A stretch of DNA of 64,000 nucleotides from Marinobacter antarcticus (lineage in GTDB: Bacteria; Pseudomonadota; Gammaproteobacteria; Pseudomonadales; Oleiphilaceae): the NCBI RefSeq assembly GCF_900142385.1, contig NZ_FRAQ01000005.1, positions 62,001-126,000 on the forward strand, given 5' to 3'. Under the pieces are notes generated by a model. The model saw nothing but the letters and a program-made list of their open reading frames with translations. It was not told the origin of the DNA and did not search any database. The translations under genes were made by a program, and so were the position numbers. Positions within the stretch are counted from its first letter, which is position 1; each line of letters starts with the position of its first letter. Shown in pieces: positions 52,704-61,117 of the stretch.

Positions 52704-55607
52704 TTATCCCACCATGATTTTCTGCCAGACAGACCGGATGTAACGTCGCTCGTCCGCAAACGCATCGCCGGCTACCTGACTATTAAGGTTCTGCAGCGCC
52801 CGTCGGTGAATATTAGAGCGCAGCGCAATGTAGGCTTCGCGCAGTTTCTCGGCATCTTCCACCGGCAACACACCGACCCGGCCCAGCTCCTCCATCTGCC
52901 GGATATTGTCGGACCACCGGGTCAGTTCCGGGTGCTCCTCACACCACGCCAGCATGAGGTATTGCACCATAAACTCCATATCCACAATGCCGCCGGCATC
53001 ATGCTTGATGTGAAAAGTTTCCTCGCGCCGGCTTTCTGCCGTACCCAGGTTGGCCCGCATTTTTTCACGCATCTCTACCACTTCCTGACGCAGCTTGTCC
53101 TTATCACGACTCTGACAAAGTATATCGTGCCGGATAGCTTCAAAGGCGGCGAGCGTTTCTGAACATCCGGCAACACCCCTGGCCCTGGCCAGGGCCTGAT
53201 GCTCCCAGGTCCAGGCATCGTTGCGCTGGTATTTCCCGAAGGCTTGCAGCGTGCTTACCAGCAGGCCGGATTTCCCCGATGGGCGCAGCCGCATATCGAC
53301 CTCATAAAGCTGGCCAGAAGGGGTCTGGGCATTGAGTATGTGAACAATTCGCTGCCCCAGGCGGGTATAGAAAACCACGTTGTCGATTGGCTTGTCGCCA
53401 TCGGTTGCCAGCCCCGGATCAGCATTATGAACAAACACCAGGTCAAGGTCCGAGGTGTAACCAAGCTCAATACCTCCGAGCTTCCCATAACCGATGACAG
53501 CAAAATCTGTTGCATTGGCGGCGCCGTCAGCGCGCCCCGGATAGCCATGGCGTGCTACCAGGTTAGAGAACGCCAAGTCGACAACGTGATCAAGAACAAC
53601 CTCGGCAATCCAGGTCAGATAATCACTCACCTTCATCAATGGCAAGGTACCCTTCAGCTCAGAAGCCGCGACCCGGAGCGTATGGGCCCTTTTGAAATGT
53701 CGCAGTGACTCCATCTGATTTTCCAGATCTTCATAGGAAATACGGAGCATTTGCTGGCGCAAGTCGTCCTGCAGCTCGTCGCGCGCAGGCGGATTATAAA
53801 GACTTTCAGCGTTGAGCAGCTCATCCAGCAGCAACGGTGCTTCTGCCAGTTGCCGGGCAATCCAGGGACTTTCACTACACAATTTGACCAACTGGGTTCG
53901 AGCCCCCGGGTTCTCCAGAAGCAGCACCATATAAGCGGTTCGGCGCAGAATAGCTTCAACCAGCTGCAAAACACGGGACAGGGTTTCTGACGGACGCTCC
54001 ACCTTGGCCAGCGCTTCCAGCAGCACAGGCATGAACTGATTCAGCCGTTTACGCCCCTGGGTTTGCATCGTCTGAACCGTGCGGCTGTCACGCAGGCTGG
54101 CCAGCAGACTCAGACTGCCACCCGGATCTTCGTATCCGTGCTTTTCCAGCCACTCAGTATCTGAGACTTCGTCAACCTCCGCCAGCCAGAGCTCAAACCA
54201 GCCTTCCTCAAGGGATGACTTCGAACTCTCTTCATCCTCTTCCGTGGCGATAATGTTGCCAAAGTGTGTGGCAACTTTTTCCCGATGTTGCGTCAGCACT
54301 TGCTGGCAGCTCTGCCAGTCATCAAAACCCATAGACAGTGCAACCCTCGCTCTCGAAAGCTCGTCTTCGGGCAATAGCTGGGTCTGCTTATCTTCCATGC
54401 CCTGCAGAGCATGCTCCAGGTTGCGGAGGAAAATATAAGCCTCACGGAGCTCGTTAATCACCTGCGGAGGCAGGAGCTCAAGTGACTCGAGCTCTTTCAG
54501 AATTACCAATAGTTCCCGCTGCTGCAGCTCCCGGTCACGACCTCCGCGAATAAGCTGGAACGCCTGGACCACAAACTCAATTTCCCGGATGCCACCGCTG
54601 CCGAGTTTGATGTTGTTCTCCAGCCCTTGCCTGCGGACTTCGCGGCTGATCATCGCCTTCATGCTACGCAGAGATTCAAATGCACTGAAATCGATGTACC
54701 TGCGATACACAAATGGCCTGAGACTTTCCATAAGAACCTGGCCGGCTTTCTGATCACCCGCAACCACTCGGGCCTTCACCATGGCATAGCGCTCCCAGTC
54801 CCGACCCTGATCCTGGTAGTAGGTTTCCAGCGCGGCAAAGCTCAGCGCGAGGGCGCCACTCTGCCCATAAGGCCGCAGGCGCATATCCACACGGAACACA
54901 AAGCCGTCGGCGGTGATCTGGTCCAGAGCCTGAATCAGGCGCTGGCCAAGCCGGATGAAAAACTGCTGATTATCAAGAGAACGTTGACCACCCCGGGTTT
55001 CGCCCTTTCCAGGAAACGCGAAAATCAGGTCAATATCAGAGGACACGTTCAGTTCAAACCCACCCAGTTTTCCCATGCCAATCACAATCAGCGACTGCGG
55101 TGCTTCTGAACCTGATACCGGGTCTATGCCCCAGGGGGTGCCGTATTGTTCGCATGCCGCGTCATGCAGCCAGTTCAGCGCACCCTGGATACACACCTCA
55201 GCAAACGCACTGGTTGCGGCCATGGTTTCCGGCAAATCCGCCCAGCGCATCAGATCCCGCCAGATAATGCGGAACTGGGTTTCTCTGCGAAAGCGGCGCA
55301 AGGCGCCCTGCAGGCCAGGCTCATCGGTCACATCTGCAAGATACTCATTGCAGCGTGCCTGGAGATAATCCGGGGTGGTTGGTTCACTCAGCGTCCGCGA
55401 CTCCAGCAGCGTGCGCACCTGTTCCGGGTGCCGCTCAAGCGTCTGGCGCAGAAACAGGCTCCGGGCCAAGGCTTGGGCAATCACTTCAGCCGAGATACAG
55501 GCATCTTCCAGCAACCAGCCTGGCAAACCTTCCGGAAAAACCGCCGCCCAACTGGCAGCAACATCCTCTGCTAGCGGCAACGGAAGGCAACTCCATGGCT
55601 CAGACAT
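52704..55607 (-). CDS. glnE: Bifunctional glutamine synthetase adenylyltransferase/deadenylase
   Basis: GlnE adenylylates and deadenylylates glutamine synthetase in response to PII. The 967-residue protein has two nucleotidyltransferase domains: the first with GMGKLGGFELNVSSDIDLIF (about residue 175), the second with GYGKLGGIELGYTSDLDLVF (about residue 690), each carrying the GxxxxxxDxD motif. Length is close to E. coli GlnE (946). It is divergent from the potassium channel gene by 78 bp. Confidence 0.96.
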   Translation of the reverse strand: MSEPWSCLPLPLAEDVAASWAAVFPEGLPGWLLEDACISAEVIAQALARSLFLRQTLERHPEQVRTLLESRTLSEPTTPDYLQARCNEYLADVTDEPGLQGALRRFRRETQFRIIWRDLMRWADLPETMAATSAFAEVCIQGALNWLHDAACEQYGTPWGIDPVSGSEAPQSLIVIGMGKLGGFELNVSSDIDLIFAFPGKGETRGGQRSLDNQQFFIRLGQRLIQALDQITADGFVFRVDMRLRPYGQSGALALSFAALETYYQDQGRDWERYAMVKARVVAGDQKAGQVLMESLRPFVYRRYIDFSAFESLRSMKAMISREVRRQGLENNIKLGSGGIREIEFVVQAFQLIRGGRDRELQQRELLVILKELESLELLPPQVINELREAYIFLRNLEHALQGMEDKQTQLLPEDELSRARVALSMGFDDWQSCQQVLTQHREKVATHFGNIIATEEDEESSKSSLEEGWFELWLAEVDEVSDTEWLEKHGYEDPGGSLSLLASLRDSRTVQTMQTQGRKRLNQFMPVLLEALAKVERPSETLSRVLQLVEAILRRTAYMVLLLENPGARTQLVKLCSESPWIARQLAEAPLLLDELLNAESLYNPPARDELQDDLRQQMLRISYEDLENQMESLRHFKRAHTLRVAASELKGTLPLMKVSDYLTWIAEVVLDHVVDLAFSNLVARHGYPGRADGAANATDFAVIGYGKLGGIELGYTSDLDLVFVHNADPGLATDGDKPIDNVVFYTRLGQRIVHILNAQTPSGQLYEVDMRLRPSGKSGLLVSTLQAFGKYQRNDAWTWEHQALARARGVAGCSETLAAFEAIRHDILCQSRDKDKLRQEVVEMREKMRANLGTAESRREETFHIKHDAGGIVDMEFMVQYLMLAWCEEHPELTRWSDNIRQMEELGRVGVLPVEDAEKLREAYIALRSNIHRRALQNLNSQVAGDAFADERRYIRSVWQKIMVG

Positions 55608-55685
55608 AATGCAAACCCCTGTCTCTCTGTTATATTTCCGCTACTGTATAACGAACTTACCCGAGACTGAACAGGCCAACACCGG

Positions 55686-56855
55686 ATGCTGAGAAACCGC
55701 TTTCCCCTTAACGCCGAACATGAGAAAAGCCATATACCTATGGGCGGACTCATCCGGAAGCGGGTGAAGCGCCTGTTCATGATTCTGATAGCGCTACTGA
55801 TCGCCCAGATACTGATTATCTGGGCGGTTGAAGACCTGACTCTGTTTGAGTCACTGTGGATGACAATGACCACAATCGCCACGGTAGGCTATGGCGATTA
55901 CGCTCCCGTAACCTACATCGGACGGATCAGCACTATCCTGCTTATGTTCGTTGGCGCCATCACCCTGCTGACCCTGATTGTCAGCGATTTTATCGAGTAC
56001 CGGTTCTACCGCCGGGAACGCACTATCACTGGACGCTGGATCTATAAAATGAACGATCACATTGTCATTATTAATACCCCGAAGAACGGCGGCGTGACCT
56101 ACTTCATGCGCTTTGCTACACAGATTCGGTCTGTACAGGGCTATGAAACCATTCCCATCATACTGCTTACCCGCGAGTTTCCGAGCGGCCTTCCAGCCGA
56201 GCTGTCCGACCTCGGCATCGTGCATTTCCATGGATCCGGGTTCGATCCCGAGGCCTTGAAAGCCGCGCACGCAGGAAGTGCCAGGCACATTGTTGTGCTG
56301 GCGGCCGACGAATCCGACCCTCACTCAGACAGCCTGACATTTGATATATCCCATCGCCTGAGTGAGCTTAACCTTGGCCAGAAAACCACCGTGGAGTGTG
56401 TTACGGACGCCAATCGCAGCCGTTTCAAAACACTTGGCGTGCGTGCCATTATACGCCCGGTGCGCACCTATCCGGAGATAATGGTGCGATCCGTGGTGGC
56501 CCCGGGATCGGAAAAAGTACTGGAGGACATGTTCAATTACGAGCAGGATCACCCGCACCGCTACGATCTGAAACTTGACGACCTTAACTGGGCAGACATT
56601 GTCAGCGCCCTGATTCGCCACGGCATTGGTACAGCGCTTGCGTACATCGATGAGAACGATGAAGTTATCTGCCACCCGCCCATAACCGATGAAATTGAGG
56701 GCAAGGGGCTTATCGTTCTGGTCAAATCAAGCGCACCGCCGGACCTTGAGGTGATCAAAGACGCATTGGAGCGCTATCGAACGTTTCTGGAAAAATGGAG
56801 AAACCTGCACGAAAATGCGACCACAGGCGACGCTTCAGGCACCACTGCCCACTGA
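55686..56855 (+). CDS. Two-transmembrane potassium channel with RCK/TrkA-like domain
   Basis: The 389-residue protein has a first transmembrane helix (about 30-48), a pore helix with the K+ selectivity filter TVGYGD (66-71), a second helix (about 79-98) and a cytoplasmic Rossmann-like domain. The filter is canonical. The nucleotide-binding loop, usually GxGxxG, reads HIVIINTPKNGG (about 120-132), so the ligand may differ or be absent. It lies between glnE and the CYTH gene, neighbours in enterobacteria, and is the odd member of that set. Confidence 0.85.
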   Translation: MLRNRFPLNAEHEKSHIPMGGLIRKRVKRLFMILIALLIAQILIIWAVEDLTLFESLWMTMTTIATVGYGDYAPVTYIGRISTILLMFVGAITLLTLIVSDFIEYRFYRRERTITGRWIYKMNDHIVIINTPKNGGVTYFMRFATQIRSVQGYETIPIILLTREFPSGLPAELSDLGIVHFHGSGFDPEALKAAHAGSARHIVVLAADESDPHSDSLTFDISHRLSELNLGQKTTVECVTDANRSRFKTLGVRAIIRPVRTYPEIMVRSVVAPGSEKVLEDMFNYEQDHPHRYDLKLDDLNWADIVSALIRHGIGTALAYIDENDEVICHPPITDEIEGKGLIVLVKSSAPPDLEVIKDALERYRTFLEKWRNLHENATTGDASGTTAH

Positions 56856-56918
56856 ACAATCTTTACCGATGCCAACGTGAGTGGCGTGATGATTTACGTC
56901 AGTATCGTGACAATGATT

Positions 56919-57818
56919 CTAGAAACTTAACGACTGCCGTGCCCGATTCGCCAATAAGCCAAGCTGGCACTGACCAAGCTCTGGCTTGCCCAGTAAGTGG
57001 CTGAGGGTTCCACCTTTGGCCAGATGCTCTGCCAACTTGGCAAAGGGTTGCCCCAAACCGCAAGCTTCAGCATGGGCACCGAGCAACAGAAGATCGACAC
57101 CTTTCAGCGACACGGCACTGTGTTCTAGCCATGCGCTACTTAGCCGCTGCAATAGCCGATCAATGTCGTCTCGCCCATCGGCCGTCGGCCCTGCATTTTC
57201 GGTAACTACCGGCTCTGCCATGTGTATCCCCGCGAGATAATAGCCCTGCTCGGCCTTGCTGATCAGGTTAAGGAAAACCGGGCAGTACTGGGCGAGCCTT
57301 TCAGCCCAGGCCAGCAGGCGGGAGGGGTTACCCGATTTAAGCTCAAACTCTACTTCATGAAGCGGCTTCTGGTTCTCGCCGGCAACAATCACTCCATCGT
57401 CCAGCGCACACTCAATCACGGCTTCACCATCGTCCAGCATCACCACCTGGCGGGTAAAGTTGGTTTCGAAAACCGGCACCAGTCGGGCCAAGTTTATATC
57501 ATCCCCCAGCGGCGTATCTGCCAGCAAGCCCAGGGACAGTGAAGGGCCGGCAACTGGCCACTCCCACTCCTCGCGACGATGCGCACCATTAACGAACTCA
57601 CCACGGGTTTTGAGGGTTTGTACATACTGTTCTCCGGCCTGGCGCACACGCAGGGCTGCATGCTGGCGATTGAGCGCTGCGTCCGGCGTATCGAAATAGC
57701 AATTCACCAGGGATTTTTTGCCCCCTTTTACAGCTCCAGGCTGTGCCTGCAGCCAATGCAGCACCGTTTTGAGGCACTCAGGCTCAAGACTCAGTTTTAT
57801 TTCCAGCTCTTCGGCCAT
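56919..57818 (-). CDS. CYTH-domain inorganic triphosphatase, YgiF-like, with short C-terminal region
   Basis: The 299-residue protein starts with the CYTH signature ExExK (MAEELEIKLSL) and has RRQA-type strand motifs ALRVRQAGEQYVQTLKT, REEWEWPV and ECALDDGVIVAGE, making the tunnel fold that hydrolyses triphosphates. The remaining approximately 100 residues are helical; the related E. coli YgiF is about 433 residues with a CHAD domain, which is much shortened here. It is convergent with the channel gene. Confidence 0.87.
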   Translation of the reverse strand: MAEELEIKLSLEPECLKTVLHWLQAQPGAVKGGKKSLVNCYFDTPDAALNRQHAALRVRQAGEQYVQTLKTRGEFVNGAHRREEWEWPVAGPSLSLGLLADTPLGDDINLARLVPVFETNFTRQVVMLDDGEAVIECALDDGVIVAGENQKPLHEVEFELKSGNPSRLLAWAERLAQYCPVFLNLISKAEQGYYLAGIHMAEPVVTENAGPTADGRDDIDRLLQRLSSAWLEHSAVSLKGVDLLLLGAHAEACGLGQPFAKLAEHLAKGGTLSHLLGKPELGQCQLGLLANRARQSLSF

Positions 57819-57855
57819 ACCTCTTATACCTTTAGATTCTGCTTACCCAAAAAAC

Positions 57856-57886
57856 AAAAACCGGTGGCCCTGAGGCCACCGGTTTT
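57856..57886 (-). terminator. Terminator after the first porin gene
   Basis: A perfect nine-base-pair CCGGTGGCC/GGCCACCGG stem with a TCAG loop on the minus strand is followed by a T-run (TTTTTGTTTT). It ends the porin transcript 31 bp past its stop codon. Confidence 0.88.
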
Positions 57887-57916
57887 CAATACTAACTGAT
57901 TAGCTAGGTTAGCTGA

Positions 57917-58903
57917 TCAGAAGTAGTATACCGCACCAACGGACGCAATGGACTGCTCATCACCCGATGCGCCTTCCAGCGTGTACTCACCGGCATCGTC
58001 TGAACCAGACAGGTAGCCTTCGAAGTAAACGTACATGTTGTCAGACAGGTTGTGAAGAGCCTGCAGAATGACGGTATCGTTCTGATCACCCGCTGCAGTG
58101 TCGTCCTCACGAAGCTGATAAGACAGCGCGAACTGGTTGGCACCCATGGTGTAAACGCCCATCAAGCCAATAGTGTCAGCGACGTCCTTCCGAGTCTCAT
58201 AGGAGGCGGTCAGACGCAGGTTATCCATGTTATAGCTACCGCGCAGGCCGTAGGAATTTTCGTTGTTGACACCACCATTACCATCGTTAGAGTCGACAGC
58301 AAATGCCAGTTCGATGGCATCTATTTCATACATCGCAGCCAGCTGGAACGGGAAAGACTTATTGCCTATTTTGTCGCTAGAAGGAGAGTTATCTCCGTCA
58401 CCGTTGACCTGAACAGCTGCGGCCAGAGTCAGGCCACCGAAGGAAGGAGACATATACTGGACCAGGTCACCTTCCCCGGTTTCATAATTGAAACCGATGT
58501 CAGAACCCACTTCGTGGAACTGAGCTACCTCATCAACAGCGCTCTCGTATATAGAGTCATCGGAACCAACCCAGATCTGACCGAAGCTGTCACCCTTGAT
58601 ACCGATGTAGGCTTCGTCCAGAGCGTCAATACCGTTGCTGCTGTCCTTGTCGTCAGCGTTGATACCTTGAAGCTCCAGCTTGAAGAAACCAGTGATGCCC
58701 GGAGCGATCTCGTGGTCGTGTTTGATACCCAGAGTAGAACCGTTGTCAGCGTGCTCAATATTAGAACCTCCGCCGTCAACGTTGGTGTGCTTCAGCACGT
58801 ACTGAATGTTGCCGTAAACGGTGGGCAGGTTACTTTCCTGCGCCATAACGGTGCCAGAAATGGTGGCAGCAGCAATAGCAGATGCAATGAGTGTTTTTTT
58901 CAT
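57917..58903 (-). CDS. Gram-negative general porin (first of tandem pair)
   Basis: An outer-membrane 16-stranded beta-barrel for small hydrophilic solutes. The 328-residue product begins with a signal peptide (MKKTLIASAIAAATISGTVMA, cleaved before QESN), then YGNIQYVLKH, and ends in aromatic Phe (AVYYF), the usual C-terminal signal for barrel assembly. AAGGA lies about nine bases before the ATG. It is a paralogue of the following gene (59214) and is probably expressed independently. Confidence 0.9.
   Translation of the reverse strand: MKKTLIASAIAAATISGTVMAQESNLPTVYGNIQYVLKHTNVDGGGSNIEHADNGSTLGIKHDHEIAPGITGFFKLELQGINADDKDSSNGIDALDEAYIGIKGDSFGQIWVGSDDSIYESAVDEVAQFHEVGSDIGFNYETGEGDLVQYMSPSFGGLTLAAAVQVNGDGDNSPSSDKIGNKSFPFQLAAMYEIDAIELAFAVDSNDGNGGVNNENSYGLRGSYNMDNLRLTASYETRKDVADTIGLMGVYTMGANQFALSYQLREDDTAAGDQNDTVILQALHNLSDNMYVYFEGYLSGSDDAGEYTLEGASGDEQSIASVGAVYYF
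58535..58903 (-). repeat. Direct repeat unit, 5' part of porin 1 (copy of 59823-60191)
   Basis: The first third of the gene is nearly identical to that of porin 2 at an offset of 1288 bp. The interval 58601-58708 is identical base for base over 108 bp. Confidence 0.85.
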
Positions 58904-58976
58904 ATTGTGTCTTCCTTTTTAGTGAACGCAGGTTTGAGCGACGATTTCCTATCCCAATCTGCAAGATATCGAAACC

Positions 58977-59004
58977 ACCATAATCTTAAAGTACCTAGAT
59001 TCAA
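58977..59004 (-). promoter_or_regulatory. Candidate sigma-70 promoter of porin 1
   Basis: On the minus strand TTGAAT (-35) and TATGGT (-10) are separated by 16 bp, 74 bp before the porin 1 start codon. The match is moderate and not tested. Confidence 0.35.
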
Positions 59005-59151
59005 GCAAAGCACGCAGCCCGGCAAGCCATAGCCCAATTGGTATATTTTGCATCCATTTAAGGGCCGACTCTAGCCTATCCCCGGTGAGGGTCAACTTGA
59101 TCCAGAGCTGAGCTGTCTTGCTCTCCCCTTGCAAGTCACTGGACCTGAAAA

Positions 59152-59184
59152 TACAAAAAACCGATGACTCAAGAGTCACCGGTC
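59152..59184 (-). terminator. Terminator after the second porin gene
   Basis: On the minus strand ACCGGTGACTC and GAGTCATCGGT pair over eleven positions with one G-U pair, then TTTTTTGTATTTT follows. Confidence 0.85.
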
Positions 59185-59213
59185 TTCAACTACTTGATTA
59201 GCTGGTTAGCTGA

Positions 59214-60191
59214 TCAGAAGTAGTATACCGCACCAACAGAAGCGATGGTCTGCTCGTCACCAGCAGCGGTAGTGCCATCAGGGTCTGCATAGTAGGTCGC
59301 GCCGTCGGCGCTAGACAGATAACCCTCGAAATAGACGTACATATTGTCTGATACGTTGTGCAGGGCCTGCAGAATGATGGTGTCATTCTTGTCGCCAGTT
59401 GAGTCTACGTCCTGCACCTGGTAAGACAATGCAAACTGATTCGCACCCATGGTGTAGACACCCATCACGCCCATAATGTCATTGACGTCTTTGCGAGTCT
59501 GGAATTCACCAATCACGCTCAAGTCACCCATGTTGTAGGTGGCTGTCAGACCATAGCTGTTTTCGTTATTGATACCTGGGCCGTCGTTAGAGTCCATGCC
59601 AGCCGACACTTCAAGAGCGTCTACTGCATAGGTAGCCACCAGCTGGTAAGGGTAGGACTTATTACCGAAGGTACGGGAGTCACCGTCACCATTAATCTGG
59701 ACAGCGCCAGCAAGTGTCAGACCGCCAAAGGACGGAGACATGTATTGAACCAAGTCACCTTCGCCAGTTTCATAGTTGCCGAAGATATCAGAGCCAACTT
59801 CGTGGAAGTTGCCAATCTTGACAATAGCACTCTCATATACAGAGTCATCGGAACCAACCCAGACTTGACCGAAGCTGTCACCTTTAACACCGATGTAGGC
59901 TTCGTCCAGAGCGTCAATACCGTTGCTGCTGTCCTTGTCGTCAGCGTTGATACCTTGAAGCTCCAGCTTGAAGAAACCAGTGATGCCCGGAGCGATTTCG
60001 TGGTCGTGTTTGATACCCAGAGTAGAACCGTTGTCAGCGTGCTCAATAGTAGAGCCTGCGCCGTCAACGTTGGTGTGCTTCAGCACGTACTGAATGTTAC
60101 CGTAAACGGTGGGCAGGTTACTTTCCTGCGCCATCACGCTGCCAGAAATGGTGGCAGCGGCAATAGCAGATGCAATGAGTGTTTTTTTCAT
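59214..60191 (-). CDS. Gram-negative general porin (second of tandem pair)
   Basis: The 325-residue paralogue has the same signal peptide (MKKTLIASAIAAATISGSVMA), the same N-terminal third and the same C-terminal SVGAVYYF; the central loops differ. The ATG at 60191 has AAAGGA about nine bases upstream; a frame open to 60230 is not real. Upstream lies a 371-bp region with two dyads. The pair may let the cell adjust permeability with two differently regulated channels, which is inference. Confidence 0.9.
   Translation of the reverse strand: MKKTLIASAIAAATISGSVMAQESNLPTVYGNIQYVLKHTNVDGAGSTIEHADNGSTLGIKHDHEIAPGITGFFKLELQGINADDKDSSNGIDALDEAYIGVKGDSFGQVWVGSDDSVYESAIVKIGNFHEVGSDIFGNYETGEGDLVQYMSPSFGGLTLAGAVQINGDGDSRTFGNKSYPYQLVATYAVDALEVSAGMDSNDGPGINNENSYGLTATYNMGDLSVIGEFQTRKDVNDIMGVMGVYTMGANQFALSYQVQDVDSTGDKNDTIILQALHNVSDNMYVYFEGYLSSADGATYYADPDGTTAAGDEQTIASVGAVYYF
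59823..60191 (-). repeat. Direct repeat unit, 5' part of porin 2 (copy of 58535-58903)
   Basis: Near-identical to the 5' part of porin 1; 59889-59996 matches 58601-58708 exactly. Confidence 0.85.
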
Positions 60192-60562
60192 GTTGTATGT
60201 CCTTTTGCGAGTTAATTCAGGTTTTAACAACGGGTTAGTCCCGATTTCCGTAAGGTGCCCCAGATCATCTGGATGGCTCCGATTTTACGATCGCCGCATG
60301 TCAGAATTGTGACATATCAGCAACTTTTCTTATTGTTGGTATCTGCGCTTTGCCAGATCTTTATAGTTCAGAGACTTACAGCACTCTCTTAAAGCGCTGG
60401 ATAATGATCCTGTTTTAATACAACACCGCTTGCTTTGCAAATATTTAATGTCGCTCTTCTAGCTCATTTGGAACCAGAAGTGCAACGTTTTATTCCAGTA
60501 GATGTCTTCCATGTGTTCCAACAAGCAGATTCCAGCGCGAGCAAGCTTTGGCACTCGCGAAC
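60192..60562. other. 371-bp intergenic region upstream of porin 2
   Basis: No gene is supported. It contains the porin 2 leader, the palindrome CCAGATCATCTGG (60260-60272), the dyad at 60298-60315 and A/T-rich stretches that may hold the promoter. Confidence 0.6.
60298..60315. promoter_or_regulatory. 18-bp dyad upstream of porin 2, possible operator
   Basis: ATGTCA and TGACAT are perfect inverted arms around a six-base spacer, GAATTG. Located about 107 bp before the porin 2 ATG. The regulator is not identified; it does not fit a clear CRP, Fnr or Pho box. Confidence 0.4.
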
Positions 60563-61021
60563 TCACCGGTGCCTCTCACGGGTTGAAAGCATAAAAGTCA
60601 CCGGCCCATCATTAATCAAGCTCACCTTCATATCGGCACCGAAGCACCCCTCTTGCACTCTTTTGGCGCTCATATCAGTTCGGGCAAGATTGAGGAAAGC
60701 CGCATAAATATCTCTTGCAACATCCGGGCCAGCAGCCCGGGAAAAGCCCGGACGGGTGCCAGAAGAGGTATCTGCAACAAGCGTGAACTGGGGAACGACA
60801 AGGAGGGCGCCACCGGTGTCGAGCACACTGCGGTTCATACGGCCCGCCTCATCGGGAAAGATACGATAAGTAAGAATTTTCCGGCACAACTCCCTTGCCT
60901 CATTCTGCCCGTCTCCCTGCTCTACACCCAGCAACAAAAGGATGCCTGAGCCTATCCGTGAAATCTCACGGCCATCGACTTCAACGCTTGCTTCTGACAC
61001 CCGCTGGACAAGCCCTTTCAT
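60563..61021 (-). CDS. dtd: D-aminoacyl-tRNA deacylase
   Basis: Dtd removes D-amino acids from mischarged tRNA. The 152-residue product begins MKGLVQRVSEASVEVDG and has the family's active-site regions VVPQFTLVAD (SQFTL-like) and NDGPVTFMLST (Gly-Pro motif). The ATG at 61021 is chosen to match the family; an ATG at 61063 adds 14 residues. It follows pip by 96 bp on the same strand. Confidence 0.93.
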   Translation of the reverse strand: MKGLVQRVSEASVEVDGREISRIGSGILLLLGVEQGDGQNEARELCRKILTYRIFPDEAGRMNRSVLDTGGALLVVPQFTLVADTSSGTRPGFSRAAGPDVARDIYAAFLNLARTDMSAKRVQEGCFGADMKVSLINDGPVTFMLSTRERHR

Positions 61022-61117
61022 CTGGTATTCTGATCTCTCCGACCAAGTGAGAATTAAAATCACGCAAGAGTGTATCCATGCACACAGATTCCCGCAACTC
61101 TTTCACGTTACAAGATG

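Larger units (their letters stand above)
58904..59213. other. 310-bp intergenic region between the porin genes
   Basis: It holds the porin 1 promoter region, the terminator of porin 2 (59152-59184) and no convincing gene. A short open frame (58949-59179, minus) has no recognisable start or family. Confidence 0.6.

Noticed and set aside
58052..59032. Plus-strand frame of 326 codons antisense to the first porin
   Set aside because: The second porin produces a similar shadow frame; the pattern follows from repeated porin codons, not from a gene.
58949..59179. Small minus-strand frame between the two porins
   Set aside because: No ribosome site, no family match, and it overlaps the porin 1 promoter region and the terminator of porin 2.
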